64,000 nt of DNA from Channallabes apus (Eukaryota; Chordata; Actinopteri; Siluriformes; Clariidae): NCBI GenBank assembly GCA_030522415.1, contig CM060118.1, forward strand, positions 21,844,651 to 21,908,650, given 5' to 3'. Under the pieces are notes generated by a model. The model saw only the letters and a list, made by a program, of their open reading frames with translations. It searched no databases and was not told the origin of the DNA. A program made the translations under genes and the position numbers. Shown in pieces: positions 22,399 to 33,160 of the stretch (position 1 is its first letter; each line of letters begins with the position of its first letter).

Positions 22399-23363
22399 GA
22401 AATCAGTGGAAATGGGTCAAGAATTTCCTCATACACATTGTGACAAGAACTTAAAGGATTTAAAATAAACAGTCACAATGTGTGACCATAAGAAAATGAT
22501 TTGTTATTGCAACTAATCAGGAAATAAAATCAGGAAATAGTTTGCTAGAGAGCATTCAAGATTAGAGGTTGTGAGTACTGAAGATGTCATCAGATATAGT
22601 ACCAGTCAAAAGTTTGGACTCACCTTTTTTATTTCTTTTTACATTGTACACCAATGCTGAAGGAATCTATTATTTGCAATATTCTCCTTTGAACAGTTGA
22701 TATTGAGACATGTCTGCTACGTATGCTCTGTAAAGACCTCATCATGCCTCTAATCTGAGGTGCTGTTAATTGGTGATTTTTGAGGCTGGTAACTCTAAAT
22801 GAACTTCTCCTCTGCAGCAAAGGTTTTAGTCTTGCTTTCCTGGGATGAGAGCCAGTTTCATCATGGTCCTTGATGGGTTTTGCGAATGCACTTGACAATA
22901 CTGTTCTTGCGAGAACTGTTCCAGGAAAGCTGACCTTCATGACCTTCATACTTTATCTCGAAAATAAGAACTGACTGTTTTTGTTTGTTGTTGTAACTTG
23001 TTTACCCAATGCCAATCAAAGTATTTAAAAATCTCCTATTGTTCTAGAATGTAGAAAATAAATAACCAAACAAAAAAGATTAAATTAGAAGGGGTGTCCA
23101 AGCCTTTGACTTGTACTGTACACATAAAATTCTGTCTTTTTCTTCTTGGCCAATATTTTCTGTGTATTTGAGTGCTCTTTCCATGTCTCCTGCACAGGTA
23201 CATGAACTATTTTGCTACCAAGCCAAGTCCCACAGGTGTCCTGCTCGACTTGTGGGAAGCATGTCACCACAGTGATGCCGACCTGGTCTCCCTGGCGACT
23301 GCTCTGGAAGAGATGGGCAAGAGTGAGGTCTTAGTTGTCATGACGACAGATGAGGACTGCTGA
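3868..23363 (+). CDS. unc5b: Netrin receptor UNC5B (5'-partial; coding exons 2-17)
   Basis: Single-pass receptor for netrins that mediates repulsive axon guidance and vascular patterning and acts as a dependence receptor. Sixteen exons join without a phase break into about 908 residues. Domain order: two Ig domains (exons 2-5), two thrombospondin type-1 repeats (exons 6 and 7, [13 protein letters not shown] and [12 protein letters not shown]), transmembrane helix (exon 9), ZU5 (exons 11-13), UPA (exons 14-15) and death domain (exons 16-17), ending TTDEDC then TGA. Residue agreement with vertebrate UNC5B is high throughout, for example [14 protein letters not shown] and [19 protein letters not shown]. 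The DITD tetrapeptide cleaved by caspase in mammalian UNC5B is present just inside the membrane. The signal-peptide exon is not in the window. The paralogues UNC5A, C and D are less likely, because the linker sequence [10 protein letters not shown] and the C-terminus fit UNC5B best. Confidence 0.93.
4490..4752 (-). mobile_element. tRNA-type SINE, minus strand
   Basis: The reverse complement reads ggtggcatagtggctagcac (A-box-like head), then the gtttcctcccacagtc body motif and the ggattggcaccccatccagg block typical of fish SINEs. It lies in unc5b intron 2. Confidence 0.65.
5003..5330 (+). mobile_element. tRNA-type SINE, plus strand
   Basis: Head gacatagtggttagcgctgt, body ggtttcctcccacagtct, and a tail of gaatg-like units (aatgaggaatggatggatta). 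It lies back to back with the minus-strand copy 250 bp to the left. Confidence 0.65.
5447..5590 (+). CDS. unc5b: unc5b exon 3 (first Ig domain, C-terminal part)
   Basis: Flanked by cttcag and gtaagt, phase 1 to phase 1. It encodes [20 protein letters not shown] and the [20 protein letters not shown] block, one of the most conserved parts of UNC5 Ig1. Confidence 0.94.
5751..5854 (+). CDS. unc5b: unc5b exon 4 (second Ig domain, start)
   Basis: The acceptor is tgtgcag and the donor is gag|gtacat. It encodes [14 protein letters not shown] and [14 protein letters not shown], the first strand block and first cysteine of Ig2. Confidence 0.93.
7146..7514 (-). mobile_element. SINE-like retroposon with 14-bp target duplication
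   Basis: A 341-bp insert (7160-7500) is flanked by identical 14-mers gagctaaaatgttt at 7146-7159 and 7501-7514. A T-rich stretch beside the left copy would be the A-rich tail of a minus-strand insert. The right end, reversed, reads tgcgcagtggtgaagtgctc, resembling a tRNA head. It is much more GC-rich than the surrounding intron 4. Confidence 0.75.
7785..7900 (+). mobile_element. tRNA-derived SINE fragment with B box
   Basis: gcgagttcgattcccgggt at 7823-7841 is a near-perfect Pol III B box, with a degenerate A-box region about 40 bp upstream (gtggctaaatgatac). No cloverleaf is evident, so it is a SINE head rather than a tRNA gene. Confidence 0.6.
8328..8508 (+). CDS. unc5b: unc5b exon 5 (second Ig domain, rest)
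   Basis: The acceptor is tccacag and the donor is g|gtaatg. It encodes [12 protein letters not shown], the [19 protein letters not shown] motif with the second Ig2 cysteine, and the strand leading to the thrombospondin repeats. Confidence 0.94.
8896..8947. repeat. (TG)26 microsatellite at unc5b exon 6 acceptor
   Basis: Uninterrupted 52-bp TG tract ending 15 bases before the first base of exon 6. Confidence 0.97.
8963..9130 (+). CDS. unc5b: unc5b exon 6 (first thrombospondin type-1 repeat)
   Basis: 168 bp, symmetric phase 1-1, encoding one whole TSP1 repeat with [19 protein letters not shown] and the cysteines of the fold. Skipping would remove exactly one repeat without a frameshift. The acceptor (cttcctcag) sits only 15 bases after a 52-bp (TG)26 tract. 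Confidence 0.95.
9331..9495 (+). CDS. unc5b: unc5b exon 7 (second thrombospondin type-1 repeat)
   Basis: 165 bp, phase 1-1, encoding the second TSP1 repeat: [20 protein letters not shown] and the [16 protein letters not shown] block. The acceptor is caccccctag and the donor is gtgagt. Confidence 0.95.
9496..13587 (+). other. unc5b intron 7
   Basis: 4.1-kb AT-rich intron. It holds a Tc1 remnant at its left end (9590-9900) and nothing else I can name with confidence. A phrase near 10405 (gcagaggtttccaaccactggg) resembles hAT ends but no full element is seen. Confidence 0.6.
9590..9900 (-). pseudogene. Tc1-like transposase fragment
   Basis: The minus strand reads as a decayed Tc1-type segment, including gttatgatctgattttgctt and ctagactcagcaatgttatg, with frameshifts. 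No terminal repeats are seen. Confidence 0.5.
13588..13620 (+). CDS. unc5b: unc5b exon 8 (33-bp alternative juxtamembrane exon)
   Basis: A phase 1-1 exon of 33 bases with acceptor caaacag and donor gtaagt. It adds 11 residues (about [11 protein letters not shown]) between TSP1-2 and the membrane, matching position and length of the alternatively spliced human UNC5B exon 8. Skipping keeps the frame and makes the junction residue Ser instead of Pro. Many YCAY tetramers (NOVA-type sites) lie on both sides. Confidence 0.85.
14830..15205 (+). pseudogene. Tc1-like element 3' relic
   Basis: Contains the plus-strand phrase [14 protein letters not shown], matching the DLNPIE(H)xWDELK block near the catalytic residue of Tc1 transposases, and ends near ttttgaccatatagtg. 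No full frame remains. Confidence 0.65.
15226..15660 (+). mobile_element. Tc1-derived deletion element (CAAAAGTTTGGACAC family)
   Basis: Begins with tagtcaaaagtttggacaca. Contains the internal segments agttatcagcctctcattta and aacctcagattagag shared with copies at 22599, 38833, 46901 and 63462, all keeping only the N-terminal helix-turn-helix part of a transposase frame. Confidence 0.6.
16229..16414 (+). CDS. unc5b: unc5b exon 9 (transmembrane helix and caspase motif)
   Basis: The acceptor is tgtttcag and the donor is g|gtgaga. It encodes a hydrophobic helix ([20 protein letters not shown]), a basic stop-transfer YRRSCRN, and [13 protein letters not shown] is the caspase cleavage motif of mammalian UNC5B. 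Confidence 0.94.
16754..17119 (+). CDS. unc5b: unc5b exon 10 (cytoplasmic linker; GC donor)
   Basis: 366 bp, acceptor ctttattag. It encodes [37 protein letters not shown] and [10 protein letters not shown]. The phase-correct end is followed by GC, not GT (acacag|gcaatg). Reading on gives six more residues and a TAA, so the conserved join to exon 11 requires a GC-AG intron. Confidence 0.88.
17254..17341 (+). CDS. unc5b: unc5b exon 11 (ZU5 domain start)
   Basis: The acceptor is tgtctcag and the donor is ac|gtaagt. It encodes [20 protein letters not shown], the opening strands of the ZU5 domain. Confidence 0.93.
17936..18104 (+). CDS. unc5b: unc5b exon 12 (ZU5 domain)
   Basis: The acceptor is atgtcag and the donor is gag|gtgagc. 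It encodes [19 protein letters not shown] and [11 protein letters not shown], typical of the ZU5 core. Confidence 0.93.
18206..18445 (+). CDS. unc5b: unc5b exon 13 (ZU5 end and UPA start)
   Basis: The acceptor is ccgttag and the donor is aag|gttagc. It encodes [33 protein letters not shown] and [16 protein letters not shown], running from ZU5 into the UPA module. Confidence 0.93.
18548..18697 (+). CDS. unc5b: unc5b exon 14 (UPA domain)
   Basis: The acceptor is tttacag and the donor is cag|gtgagt. It encodes [32 protein letters not shown] and [11 protein letters not shown], nearly invariant in UNC5B. Confidence 0.94.
18756..20415 (-). pseudogene. Decayed Tc1-like transposon in unc5b intron 14
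   Basis: The minus strand from about 20330 reads a Tc1-type start (gaacagagaaaaaaatctaatctcag), then helix-turn-helix and catalytic regions. Residues [13 protein letters not shown] and [10 protein letters not shown] are still readable at 19624-19893. Several frameshifts, and unrelated AT-rich DNA at 19180-19600 interrupts it. Confidence 0.7.
21090..21254 (+). CDS. unc5b: unc5b exon 15 (UPA end)
   Basis: The acceptor is gtattatag and the donor is gag|gtaaaa. It encodes [19 protein letters not shown] and [18 protein letters not shown]. Confidence 0.94.
21370..21548 (+). CDS. unc5b: unc5b exon 16 (death domain start)
   Basis: The acceptor is gtgtgtcag and the donor is ag|gtgagt. A variable linker precedes [20 protein letters not shown] and [13 protein letters not shown], the first helices of the death domain. 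Confidence 0.94.
22349..22393. repeat. (TG)n microsatellite
   Basis: About 22 uninterrupted TG units in unc5b intron 16, far from any splice site. Confidence 0.95.
22599..23118 (-). mobile_element. Tc1-derived deletion element
   Basis: Imperfect terminal inverted repeats: agtaccagtcaaaagtttgg at the left, and ccaagcctttgacttgtact at the right, which reverses to agtacaagtcaaaggcttgg. Between them a minus-strand frame keeps a Tc1 helix-turn-helix segment ([20 protein letters not shown] and VSISTVQRR). Confidence 0.75.
23198..23363 (+). CDS. unc5b: unc5b exon 17 (death domain end and stop)
   Basis: The acceptor is ctgcacag. It encodes [20 protein letters not shown] and [12 protein letters not shown], then TTDEDC and TGA at 23361-23363, the usual UNC5B C-terminus. 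Confidence 0.95.
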
Positions 23364-23411
23364 TTGGGGGGGAATCAAACCCTGTAAAAAGGAAACAAAT
23401 GTGCCACCATA

Positions 23412-23417
23412 AATAAA
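23412..23417 (+). terminator. Candidate poly(A) signal for unc5b
   Basis: AATAAA 49 bases after the stop codon. Other hexamers occur downstream (25537 and 27231), so the main site is not determined. Confidence 0.35.
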
Positions 23418-23891
23418 GCAATCGTTAATGCAAGTGGAGGGGCATAAAGATGTGAGCACACACCCTGACTCGTCACTGTGCACATGCACAGAAGATACAG
23501 AGCTGCAGGCCGCTGGCTCCATGATCTCTAAGTCTTACACACACTGCTGCACTGTCACAAATAGACATGAACAAAAAATATGATGTCATTTTAACAAGAA
23601 CCTTTTTTTTTTTTAACCTAATGCAGGTAGCAGGTTTAAATGTTGGCCTGCCTGCATCAAACATATGTACAAGCTCATGATTCAAGGATGCTTTTTGCTC
23701 TCTCAGACGTGAATAATTTTTCCTTTAAACACAGACACACACACTTAGACTACATACTGGAAGCCAAGTGTGAAAGTGCATGATGAAGCATCACTTAAGG
23801 TCGTGATTGAGCTTTTGTTTCTTAGTGATTATTGAAGGCTTAAAGTCACCGTCAGACAGACTCTGGAGTGAAGCACTTTCTCAAGCTGCTC

Positions 23892-23928
23892 CCACACGCA
23901 CGCACACACACACACACACACACACACA
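23892..23928. repeat. (CA)n microsatellite
   Basis: About 18 CA units with one interruption near the left end. Confidence 0.9.
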
Positions 23929-24482
23929 AAGATGTCCTTACGCAGTTACACAGAAAGGAGTGTTGATAAAGCAGACAAGCAGCAAGATTAGCCAGAAATA
24001 GACTCAGAAACAGCAGTACTGCAGTAGTTACTGGTCCTTGCCATTTTCATTGACAAAATATTGAAAATAGTGTGTAGTGAATACGATGCTGCATTTCACC
24101 AATTTAGCTAAATTCTTCACGTTAGCAAAAAGTAAGAAAAAGCTTTTGTTGCTCCAGAAAAGTAGCGATATATATGGATTTGACATTTCCAGGTTTCGAT
24201 ACATTAAGTATTGCATATTGTTTGTTACCTGATTCTGATTCAGTGCTGGCAGCCTCACAGGAAACAAGCCAAATTTCTGCAAGCTGCTGTTGCCTAGTTA
24301 TGCAAAATACCAGAGACATGATGGTGCCGTGGTCAAGTCAATGTCACTCACCTTCATGACACAACACGTCAGAGGATCAGATGTCAAATCAGATCCTATT
24401 AAAGAACCATTTTTCAAGCAGGTTTAAGTACATGTTTAGATGAAAGCTTTAATGAACTGCAATTCCTGTTTATTTTATTCTA

Positions 24483-24726
24483 CAGGGTGTCCCAAAAATT
24501 TCTATATATTGGGGAAATTAACACTTTTTAGCAAAATGTAACTTTATTTATAGAACATCCCCTACATTGTTGGTATTTCTTTGTAAAAACACAAAGACAA
24601 CAAATCTGGTGTTATGCACTTCAGATGTGTTCTTTTATAATATAATTTAAATAATATAAGGTTTAAAACCTTATATTTTGCTAAGAATTCTTAGTTTGCC
24701 GGTGTATAGAGATTTATTGGACACTG
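24483..24726. mobile_element. Small mariner-like MITE
   Basis: The left end cagggtgtcccaaaaatttc and the right end (reversed: cagtgtccaataaatctc) are imperfect inverted repeats about 28 bp long. A TA precedes the left end. No coding capacity. Confidence 0.5.
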
Positions 24727-25423
24727 TGCAATCATCTTTTTTGCTTTTAATGACATTTTCTCTTCAACACATCTCATAAAGTGCAGAAGAGCTATCACAC
24801 AAGTTTCCTATAGGGAACACATTTTAATTTACTGTCCATATTAGTGGATTATCGTTTCATTCTCTCTGGCTGTATCTACTGTAATGTTATTGAGTAAAAC
24901 ATGTGCATCATACTGAAATATATATATATCTGTTCTTGACTGCTGTTGCATTACCTTACACAAGCTGGGTGAGTTAAAAAGTGCTTAAAGGATTTCATGA
25001 TATGTTGCAAGCTAAATTCTAAATGCTGTGTAATATGTCCTATGTAAACTGTTATATCAGGCATTGAAACAGACATGAAAAATGTGAGCTCTGATTCTGT
25101 GAGCTTGTGTTTGGGTTTAACTCAAGCCATTAATCACTGCTTAGACTCGAAGGTCAGCCAATTGTAGGCCTTGTGTTAAGTGTCTTTGAAAATGGCGTGG
25201 CTGCTCTTTGGACTGTATTGTGTCACGTTCTTTGACTGTGGGTTGGAAATGTTACTATAGTGTGAGACTAACAGCCATGGCTGTCATGGGCCCTTTACCA
25301 TTTGTCCAATTTGATGATGTATCATTAGCATATTGTGACCTTAATATTATAAGGTTCAGTCTGGCATTTTGGCCAGAAATGAGTTCAGCATATTAGTTGG
25401 AACATAATTTCTCATTTAGTATT

Positions 25424-25428
<5 letters not shown>

Positions 25429-25467
<39 letters not shown>
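25429..25467. repeat. (CT)n microsatellite
   Basis: About 19 CT units, uninterrupted. Confidence 0.95.
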
Positions 25468-25470
<3 letters not shown>

Positions 25471-27379
25471 CCATTTTTTATATGATACATCTCAAGTTTT
25501 GTCTTACAATATGTTAAGGAAAGTTACACGTCTTGAATAAAAAAAGGAATAAAATTAAATGACATCCGGTCATAAGTGTAGATTAATTATTCATGATAAT
25601 ATTATTATTTCAGATAAATTGCCAATCAAAATCCACCCAGTGAATGAAGCGTAGTGGTGCTAGCACACATTTAAGTGCCACCATAGTTTTACTTGGTAAT
25701 TCTAGTGTGGTATAAAAAGCCCTTGTCTTAAACAAATATATATATAAATATATATATATACTGTATATACTGTATATGGCTTGAAAGATGAGTTAAACCT
25801 ATTTTATAAGCTTATGAGTTAAGGAATTTAAAAGCCTCATCCAAAGTAGAAAGCTTAGTAATGTTCGCAGTACATATTAGCCAACACCAACCTACCTCCA
25901 ACATTTTTTTCTTTTCTTTTCTTTATTTATTTTAGTAGCTCAGTTTAGTAACTAAATATTTGCTAGGTATAGCTATATTAAGTAGCTATAATACATGAAT
26001 AGTGAATGTGACACCTATTGGTATCACTGCTTCTAGCTTTATACATTTCTCAGTCATTTTTCCCCCCAGTGCATATTAAGTGTATGAATGATCATTTCAG
26101 GAGTGAAATATGAGAAAACATATAAACGCAAATGGAGTGCACATATGTTTATGTGCCATCTGTGTTTTACAACGAATTACTGAGTCTTGATCATGTTAAT
26201 AACTTGATAAACATGTTTCCTACCTGGTGAAATAACCACTTTTGGAATAACTCAGGGTTTTAATAATGTGAAGCACCTTTGAACTCCACACCATACTGAA
26301 ATATAAATACGGATGACGGCACTGTCGCTTTTTGCCAGCTGAAATATCAAAGCTGTGATGCTCGATATCAAAAGACTGATTTTCAGCCAGATAGAACAAT
26401 ATAATTATATGGTCACAATATGTCTTTTTATTTTTTTTTAACAGCCATTTGTTTATCAAAGTGTTGTGAGATCCTCCAGAAACAAACAGTATCTCCATCT
26501 TTCTGGAAAAGTCATTTTCACTGTGTGTGTACTGTACATGTGCTGTTGAATGCGTGCTGGTGGAAGGGCCTCATTTTGTAGCAGTTTCCTTATACCTTTT
26601 TATGTAAATTCTATGCAAGTTCAAAATGAGTAAATTTGCAGACCTCCTTAAAGTTCTCTGTTGGATGTGCAAGTGGCAGTTTGGAAATGGTATATTCTGG
26701 AACTGCCCTTAAGGGTATCAACGTTCTCCAAGGCTCATCAGCAGAAACAAAAAATATAAAATGACTCCAGGAAGTTGGGATTAAAACTGGTTTCCACGTG
26801 CTCTATGCTGCATTTCTGAGCTGTGTGAAGGAAATCTGCCCTCAATAGTCGAAAAATATACCTTCTGAGGAGTAAATGAGGACCTTTGCATTACATGAAA
26901 AGGATTGGCAAATATGACACTGTAGATTGTACAAATTAATTAATTAATTAAAATAGAACCTCCTAAGCACATGGATTTAGTTTGGGGAACCCTCTTCTAA
27001 CCAGGACAGAATCATAGGACATCCTGCAGGTATGGGGCATGGAGCCCCACCTCTTTCTGGATGTTGGTTGCTTTTTACAAACCCTGAGTGATTTTGTTCT
27101 GATGTCGTACCAGAACTCTGAGGTCTTTTTTTGTTTCTTTGTTTCATTAAAAAAAATGTAAATGTCTAATGTACATAAATGTTAAGCCTTCTTACTGTAA
27201 CTAAATATAATTTTTATGCAATAAATTATATTTCTTAGTTTAACAAGAAATAAGGATTTATGTAATCATTTTCTGAATTATTTTAGTGTCTATGCAGTTT
27301 TTGCAATTACGATAAGAAAGTGTGAGAACAAATACAAAAGCAAGGAGTAAAAAATAAAAATTAGATTTTTTTTTCCTTC

Positions 27380-27600
27380 ACTGCAGAAAAAGGGTGTCTG
27401 ACATCAGTGTCTGCCTTCACTAATGCTTTTGTGTGGTTGAATGAGGAAAACTCCACATCTACAGTATGCTCCAAAATCTAGTGGAAAGCTTTACCAGAAG
27501 ATCATAGGGTATTATATAACAGCAAAGTGGGACTGGAAAGCGTTGTGAGTGTGATGGTCAGGTGTCCACAGGCTTTGGGCCATATAGTGCAGTGCAGACA
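27380..27600 (+). pseudogene. Tc1-like element 3' relic
   Basis: Has the order seen at the 3' end of a common fish Tc1 family: gtggaaagctttaccagaag, a run on to cagcaaagtgggac, and gggccatatagtg. Coding sense is lost. Confidence 0.5.
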
Positions 27601-28848
27601 TTTGTTTCTAAATCATGCATGTTCCACTAATTTTTTTTCACATATCAACTGTGTAACTCCTATGAGGTTTTTTTTTTTTTTAACTGTTATCAAATCAGCA
27701 AGGAAAGTCTACCTAATTTCATTTTTTCCCCCTTTCCATATAGTCTCTGCTAAGTTTAAATGAAATGGAATGTGGGACAGTGGACAATATAATTTGTCAT
27801 TTAATGCATATTGCGAGAAATACTACTTAATTACTTTCTTTATTACGCAGTGTTGCATGTATTGTTTAATACAGAGACATTTCGAATCAGTCTCATACAG
27901 TATCAAACAGAATAATGCAGCAATCAATAGGGACAGACGGACGGACGGACAGATAAAATAACAACTCAGGTAACAGAACTTTACAGAAATACACTGTAAC
28001 ATTCATTCCCCTCTAAGCTGACTCATATGCTATAAAAGGATATTAGAGGGCTGCCTGAAACTCACATCAATAAAGTTTCCATAGGGATTATTTTTCAACA
28101 TTTTTAACTGTCTTGCCTTCGCATTAACAAGGTTTTAAAGAAGGCATTTGCTGGTCTCAGTCAGATTAAATAGACGATAGGGTGAGGAAGCTTCTCTCCT
28201 CTCTCCTCACTGGCTCATTACAGAGAAGTGGAGAACAGACTCTCTTCCATTTATCTCAGTGATAAAAGACTTCACAGTACACCAGAGAGGAACAAGACAG
28301 CAATAGAGCAAGTGGAACTGAAAAGCTTTTCTCAGCCTGCATCCAGTGGTTACTTCAAGTACACAATATGTGCTTTTATTAGGAGAAGAAGACTTTACCC
28401 CAGCTGTTAGAAATGGTCTCTGTTGGTGATTAAACAATAGATTTGCTGTGTGTTTACAGCTTTTATATATCTAGGGGTGTGCTTAATAAAACGTAGCATT
28501 TTGATTCTTTATACTTAAAGCTTGTTTTCATTATTTCCATTTCATTATTAAATATTTTCTATATACTGTGTATATATATCTCCTCTAAACTTCAGCAAGG
28601 TAACTCAACCTGTTATCAGTTTTAATGTCTCATGTCCTTGAGTTTCTTCTCTCAGCATCAGATCATCAAGGAGGGAATAGTGTAGGACACTGATTACCTG
28701 ATTCAGGCACAGTGGAACTAAATTAGCACTTAATAAATTGCCTCAGTGGGTGTGAGGACCAGAATGAAAATCTGTCTTCCTGCTTCATTTACACAAAATG
28801 TTAGCTACTCTACAAAGCTGCCCTTTCTTCAAAATAAGAAGAACACCT

Positions 28849-28867
28849 TTACTGCCATCTACTGGAT
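28849..28867 (-). promoter_or_regulatory. CTCF-like motif, minus orientation
   Basis: The reverse strand reads ccagtagatggcagtaaagg, matching the CTCF core CCASYAGRKGGCRS. Binding is inferred from the motif only. Confidence 0.5.
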
Positions 28868-29087
28868 AAGGATTGTGATAACAGGGTAATATATTACAAA
28901 CTATTATAAAATATTCTAAACTGGATGAATAAATGCCCAGCTAAAGTCTTTTTTCTTTTCTTTTTCTTTTTTTTTAAATGAATCAACGTTTTTTTTTTGT
29001 AGAAAACAAAAACAAACCCAAGCTTAACCTGGGTTTTCACAGCAAGGTTCACAAATATGCAAATCTTATGGTTTTTATGTTGTTCAC

Positions 29088-29120
<33 letters not shown>
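29088..29120. repeat. (TTA)n microsatellite
   Basis: Eleven tandem trinucleotide units. Confidence 0.92.
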
Positions 29121-29123
<3 letters not shown>

Positions 29124-31790
29124 GCACTTGCTGTATGTTAATTTGTTACAACTATACAAACTTACAATTTATGTTTCTAGGTTGCAGTCTCAGTACCAGT
29201 CTTTACAGACTACAAAGAAGATGTTTATTATGTTATATCATATGTATATACTGTAAAGGACATTGAGTTATACTTATACTGTATACTTGTACTGAGTTTA
29301 ATGTAATTACAACTTTAATGTCAAGAAATAATAATAATGCATATTGTAATAACCTTCAAACTTATGCTTAAATTTGCTACAGTTCAGTTGGAGATTTACA
29401 TATGTGTAATGTTTTGCATGTCCCACAAACAGGCCAGTAAGTGAATTGGCAATGGTGAATTGCTCCTAGTTGTGGACTAGCATCATATCCAGTGTACACG
29501 CTCATTGTCCCTGGGATATGATCAATAATGAAGATGAATGAATGTAAGAATAAATGAATATGAATGAATGAAACAATTAATAAATAAAACTCCCATTTGT
29601 GTGTAGTAAACAATTTTCATATTAACCATATATTTCCATAAATCCATATTTTTGATTTATATGATATCCCATACTATAATGATTACTGAGTGTTTGATTC
29701 GCTTAGGTTGCTTGAGATCGACTACTAAATCCATGAGCCAAATGGCTCGTTCTATAATTAGTGGTGCATGTCGTGTCCATGGGCTGTATTTATAAATTTT
29801 ACTACTACTTACTTAAAGCAATTATGAGTTTTATATTGGACCATATTTCTCCTTAATTTAATACAAAAAGTCAATAGATCACATCAATTATTTAAAAAAA
29901 AAAAAAAAAAGCATATCTTGTGCTGGAATTTTCTAATTTTGGGTTTTGCTCTTCAGATTAACTCTAACAAACATGTTTATGAAAACATATTCATAAATAT
30001 TCAAAACAATGAGAATTCTCTAAAATATGAGAATCGTGTTTCAAAAACAATTATTTTTTTGTAATCAATTATTTAAATGTAATCATCCACTTTGTGTGTC
30101 CGAGAAATCTCTGTCAACTCTGTTACCCATTGGAAAATTCCCTACAGTATATATAAGGAATACTTTGCTCCAAAGTCACATGTCCAACATTGTGTGATAT
30201 CACTTCCTTTTTAGGTGGGAGATTTGAGGACAGTGTGGTAAATTTTGACTCCACCTCTTCAATATTTTATCAATATATTGTGTGTAGCAACACGGAAGAG
30301 CAAAAGAATCACAAATAAGTGTGAAACACTATAAGTCGGATCATTTAAAACCAACTGTTTTGGGAATGAAAAGAAGAAACAAAAGAACAAGGAATGAAAA
30401 TGAAATAAAATTAGTTGGATGAGTTCACCAGTAGTTTAATAGAGAGATACCACAGAGACTCATCTGGACTGGAGACACATCGCAGACACATCTGGACTAT
30501 ACAGACACAAATCAGACACACACACACCTACACTATAGAGACACCACAGACACTATGAATTCATCAGCTTAAGTTTTTGTCTTAAAGAAGAGTTTCTCCT
30601 GTTCTGCTAATTTGTCCTGCCAAATGTGTTGCGTGTGGTTTTTGTGTTATAAATCTTTTAATTGTTGGCAAAACTGTAACAAAAAAGATGAGGGGTATCT
30701 CTGGAGAGGGATGATAATTATCTCTAAATTCAGCATCATGTAGATTTATGTTGAAAAAATATTCATCTGTCATTATAGTATCCCACAGAATGTCCATTAC
30801 CAGGTTTAAAATACGTATTTTCAAATAAGTTAGGTGGAAAATCTCAAAACCAATGGAGAATAGAATAAAAAACTTTCAAACTAATGTTTTAACAAATGTG
30901 TAGGACTTGATGCATGTTTTATATAACACAACATTTGTCTATAACAAAGTTCACAAAATAATGAATCAAATGTTTATTTTCAATAAAATATTTGAAAAGT
31001 CACTAGAGCTTAAGCTTGGCAATTAATGATTTTAGCACATTAGGTGGGGAATATTACAGAAGCATCTAGTTTATTTATCAAAAAACAATACTGATTTATT
31101 CACTTTTTGGTTGATATGAAATGTTTCCATAATTATAGAATGAGCCAAATGATGACACCCTTTAGATACCTGCTTGCCACTGTTACATTTAGTTTTAGTT
31201 ATTTTTACAGTATTCTTATATTACTCTTATATTATATAGTATAATTACATAGCGATCATTCCTCACTGTATACGATTTGTGCTCTGAGCCTAAATATACT
31301 ACTTTATAAAAACTGGTTGTTAAACAAAACACATCATAATTTTCATATGTACTCACTATTTTACCAGACGCATATAATGTGTTATGGTAATGAACACAAG
31401 GTATACAATATATAATTCTTTTCAGCGCTTATTAATAAGCATTTATTTTGGCATGGAGATTTCTCGTGTTTTACAAATTATTAAATCATCACTTAAACAT
31501 TCAGTGACTAAAAACGGTATATCCTCCTGAGACCCGAAAGAAATAAAGTTTTCATATTTGCATTTTTTTAATATAACATAAGTCTGTGAGATGTCAGAAA
31601 TATGCCTCACAGATTTTTTTTTCAAAACTGTCATTTATTTATTAGTTATAACATGTCCCTTGTAATGTATACTGGGTCTTGCTTTGTTGATAGACGTACA
31701 ATTAATTTTAGTTATATTTAGTAATATATAATATAGTTATATAATTATAATATAATATAATAAATAATATAGTTGGAAGCAACAATGAGC

Positions 31791-32387
31791 GGGCCCAAGC
31801 ACCCTGCGCCATCACCACCCGGGCAAAGCTACAGTATGATGTCACTATAGAATGTGATGTCAGTGAACGTGATGTTACTTAATATGATTTTCCACAGAAG
31901 GTTCTTAACCACTTTTCAGTGTATGTTTAAGGCATCGTCACAGCTGACCAGTTTGAGATATCAAAGATTTGCATCTTCAATGTCTTTAGCTCACATAGTC
32001 CCGGTTCCTTGCATAATTCCCTAGGAAGAAGTGTATTGAATTCCTACGGGTCTGTTTTTGCAGATAAAGTAACTGACTTCCTGCTGAGTTGAGCCCATGA
32101 CATGCAATGTGAAATTTGTTAAGCTCAATGAGCTGTCATTCGTGCAAGTGTGTATGAGCTACAGTATGCAGCAAAATCTCATCTGAGGGTCCCGAGCCAT
32201 GCCCGGGACTCAGACTTTCTACCATAATAATGGCAGCGGATTTCAATGCCTCCCAATTTTCATACGTTTTTGAGCATGTTGAGATCCCCAATAAGCCCAA
32301 AATGGTCAAAAATATAATTCCTAGGAAAACAATAGGGCTCTTCACACACTATGATGACATATTGCTGACTTTATAGTGCTTGGGCCC
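31791..32387. mobile_element. Inverted-repeat element with GGGCCCAAGCAC ends
   Basis: Perfect 12-bp terminal inverted repeats gggcccaagcac (31791-31802) and gtgcttgggccc (32376-32387). The 597-bp interior has no recognised coding sequence. It abuts the truncated 3' end of the piggyBac transposase frame, so it probably inserted there. Confidence 0.65.
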
Positions 32388-33160
32388 TAATATGATACAT
32401 ATGTATACAAAAAGTCTGGTCTTTTGCCAGTTTCCCAGAGGCCTGGTAGTCTGATCTGTACTGGATCCACCTGTTTGTGGCAGCCAGATCAAAGCAACAT
32501 GAGATGGTAAGGACAGTCCATTTCCTTCTGCGGCTTGACATTGGATAGAGGCTGATCATGTGGTCCACTCCACCCATGTTTTTATTAAACTCTGTTACAA
32601 CAACAGGTATAGCTGCAGTAACATGGCGCTTATCTTTTGTTAACCATCTTGGGCAGATATTCTGAGGCTCTATTCCATGGATGGAAGATGCCAAAGGACC
32701 TTTCTTGTTATCCAGCCAATTTGTTATAGCAATCTCTGAGTGTTTCCTGACTATCATCTCTGATGCGCCTCTCTCCTGTTCATTGTCACTTACAGATCTA
32801 AAAAAGATAAAGATTCGATTCTACGTAATAGTCCCTGTTGCCAGGAGAGCGTTTTCCTTAAAGCGATCCGGCACTTTGAAGGAGGTGAAATACCGGTGTA
32901 TAGGTGGGATCCTACTGGTAGTGACCCTGCCATGCAAACAACAGCATTTCGTCCAATCCCCACCTGCTTGTCTTGAAATGTGTTTTGACTCCTGTAGACT
33001 TCAAAATTAAGCACCAAACCACTGGAACTGGCAAACACAGTGGCCCTGTGACCTGTGAGATTTGGTTTCCCAGGCTCACATTGACAAACAGGACACTGAC
33101 CTGTAAACGGAATCATTTGCTCAACTTTGCCAGCTTTGAGGGACCTTGATCAATTGAGGC
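32371..33160 (-). pseudogene. piggyBac-type transposase relic (PGBD family)
   Basis: Two minus-strand frames carry successive parts of a piggyBac transposase: QMIPFTGQCPV, GLVLNFEVYRS (33116-32790), then NKNMGGVDHMISLY with RRRKWT and FDLAATNRW (32757-32371). These match the conserved IPFKG, D-F-E-Y and N-MGGVD-D blocks. The frames are broken between about 32760 and 32800, and the C-terminal end is lost at the inserted element. Not expected to be functional. Confidence 0.82.

Noticed and set aside
30582..30824. 80-codon minus-strand frame in the intergenic region
   Set aside because: No recognisable domain and no neighbouring exons; treated as chance.
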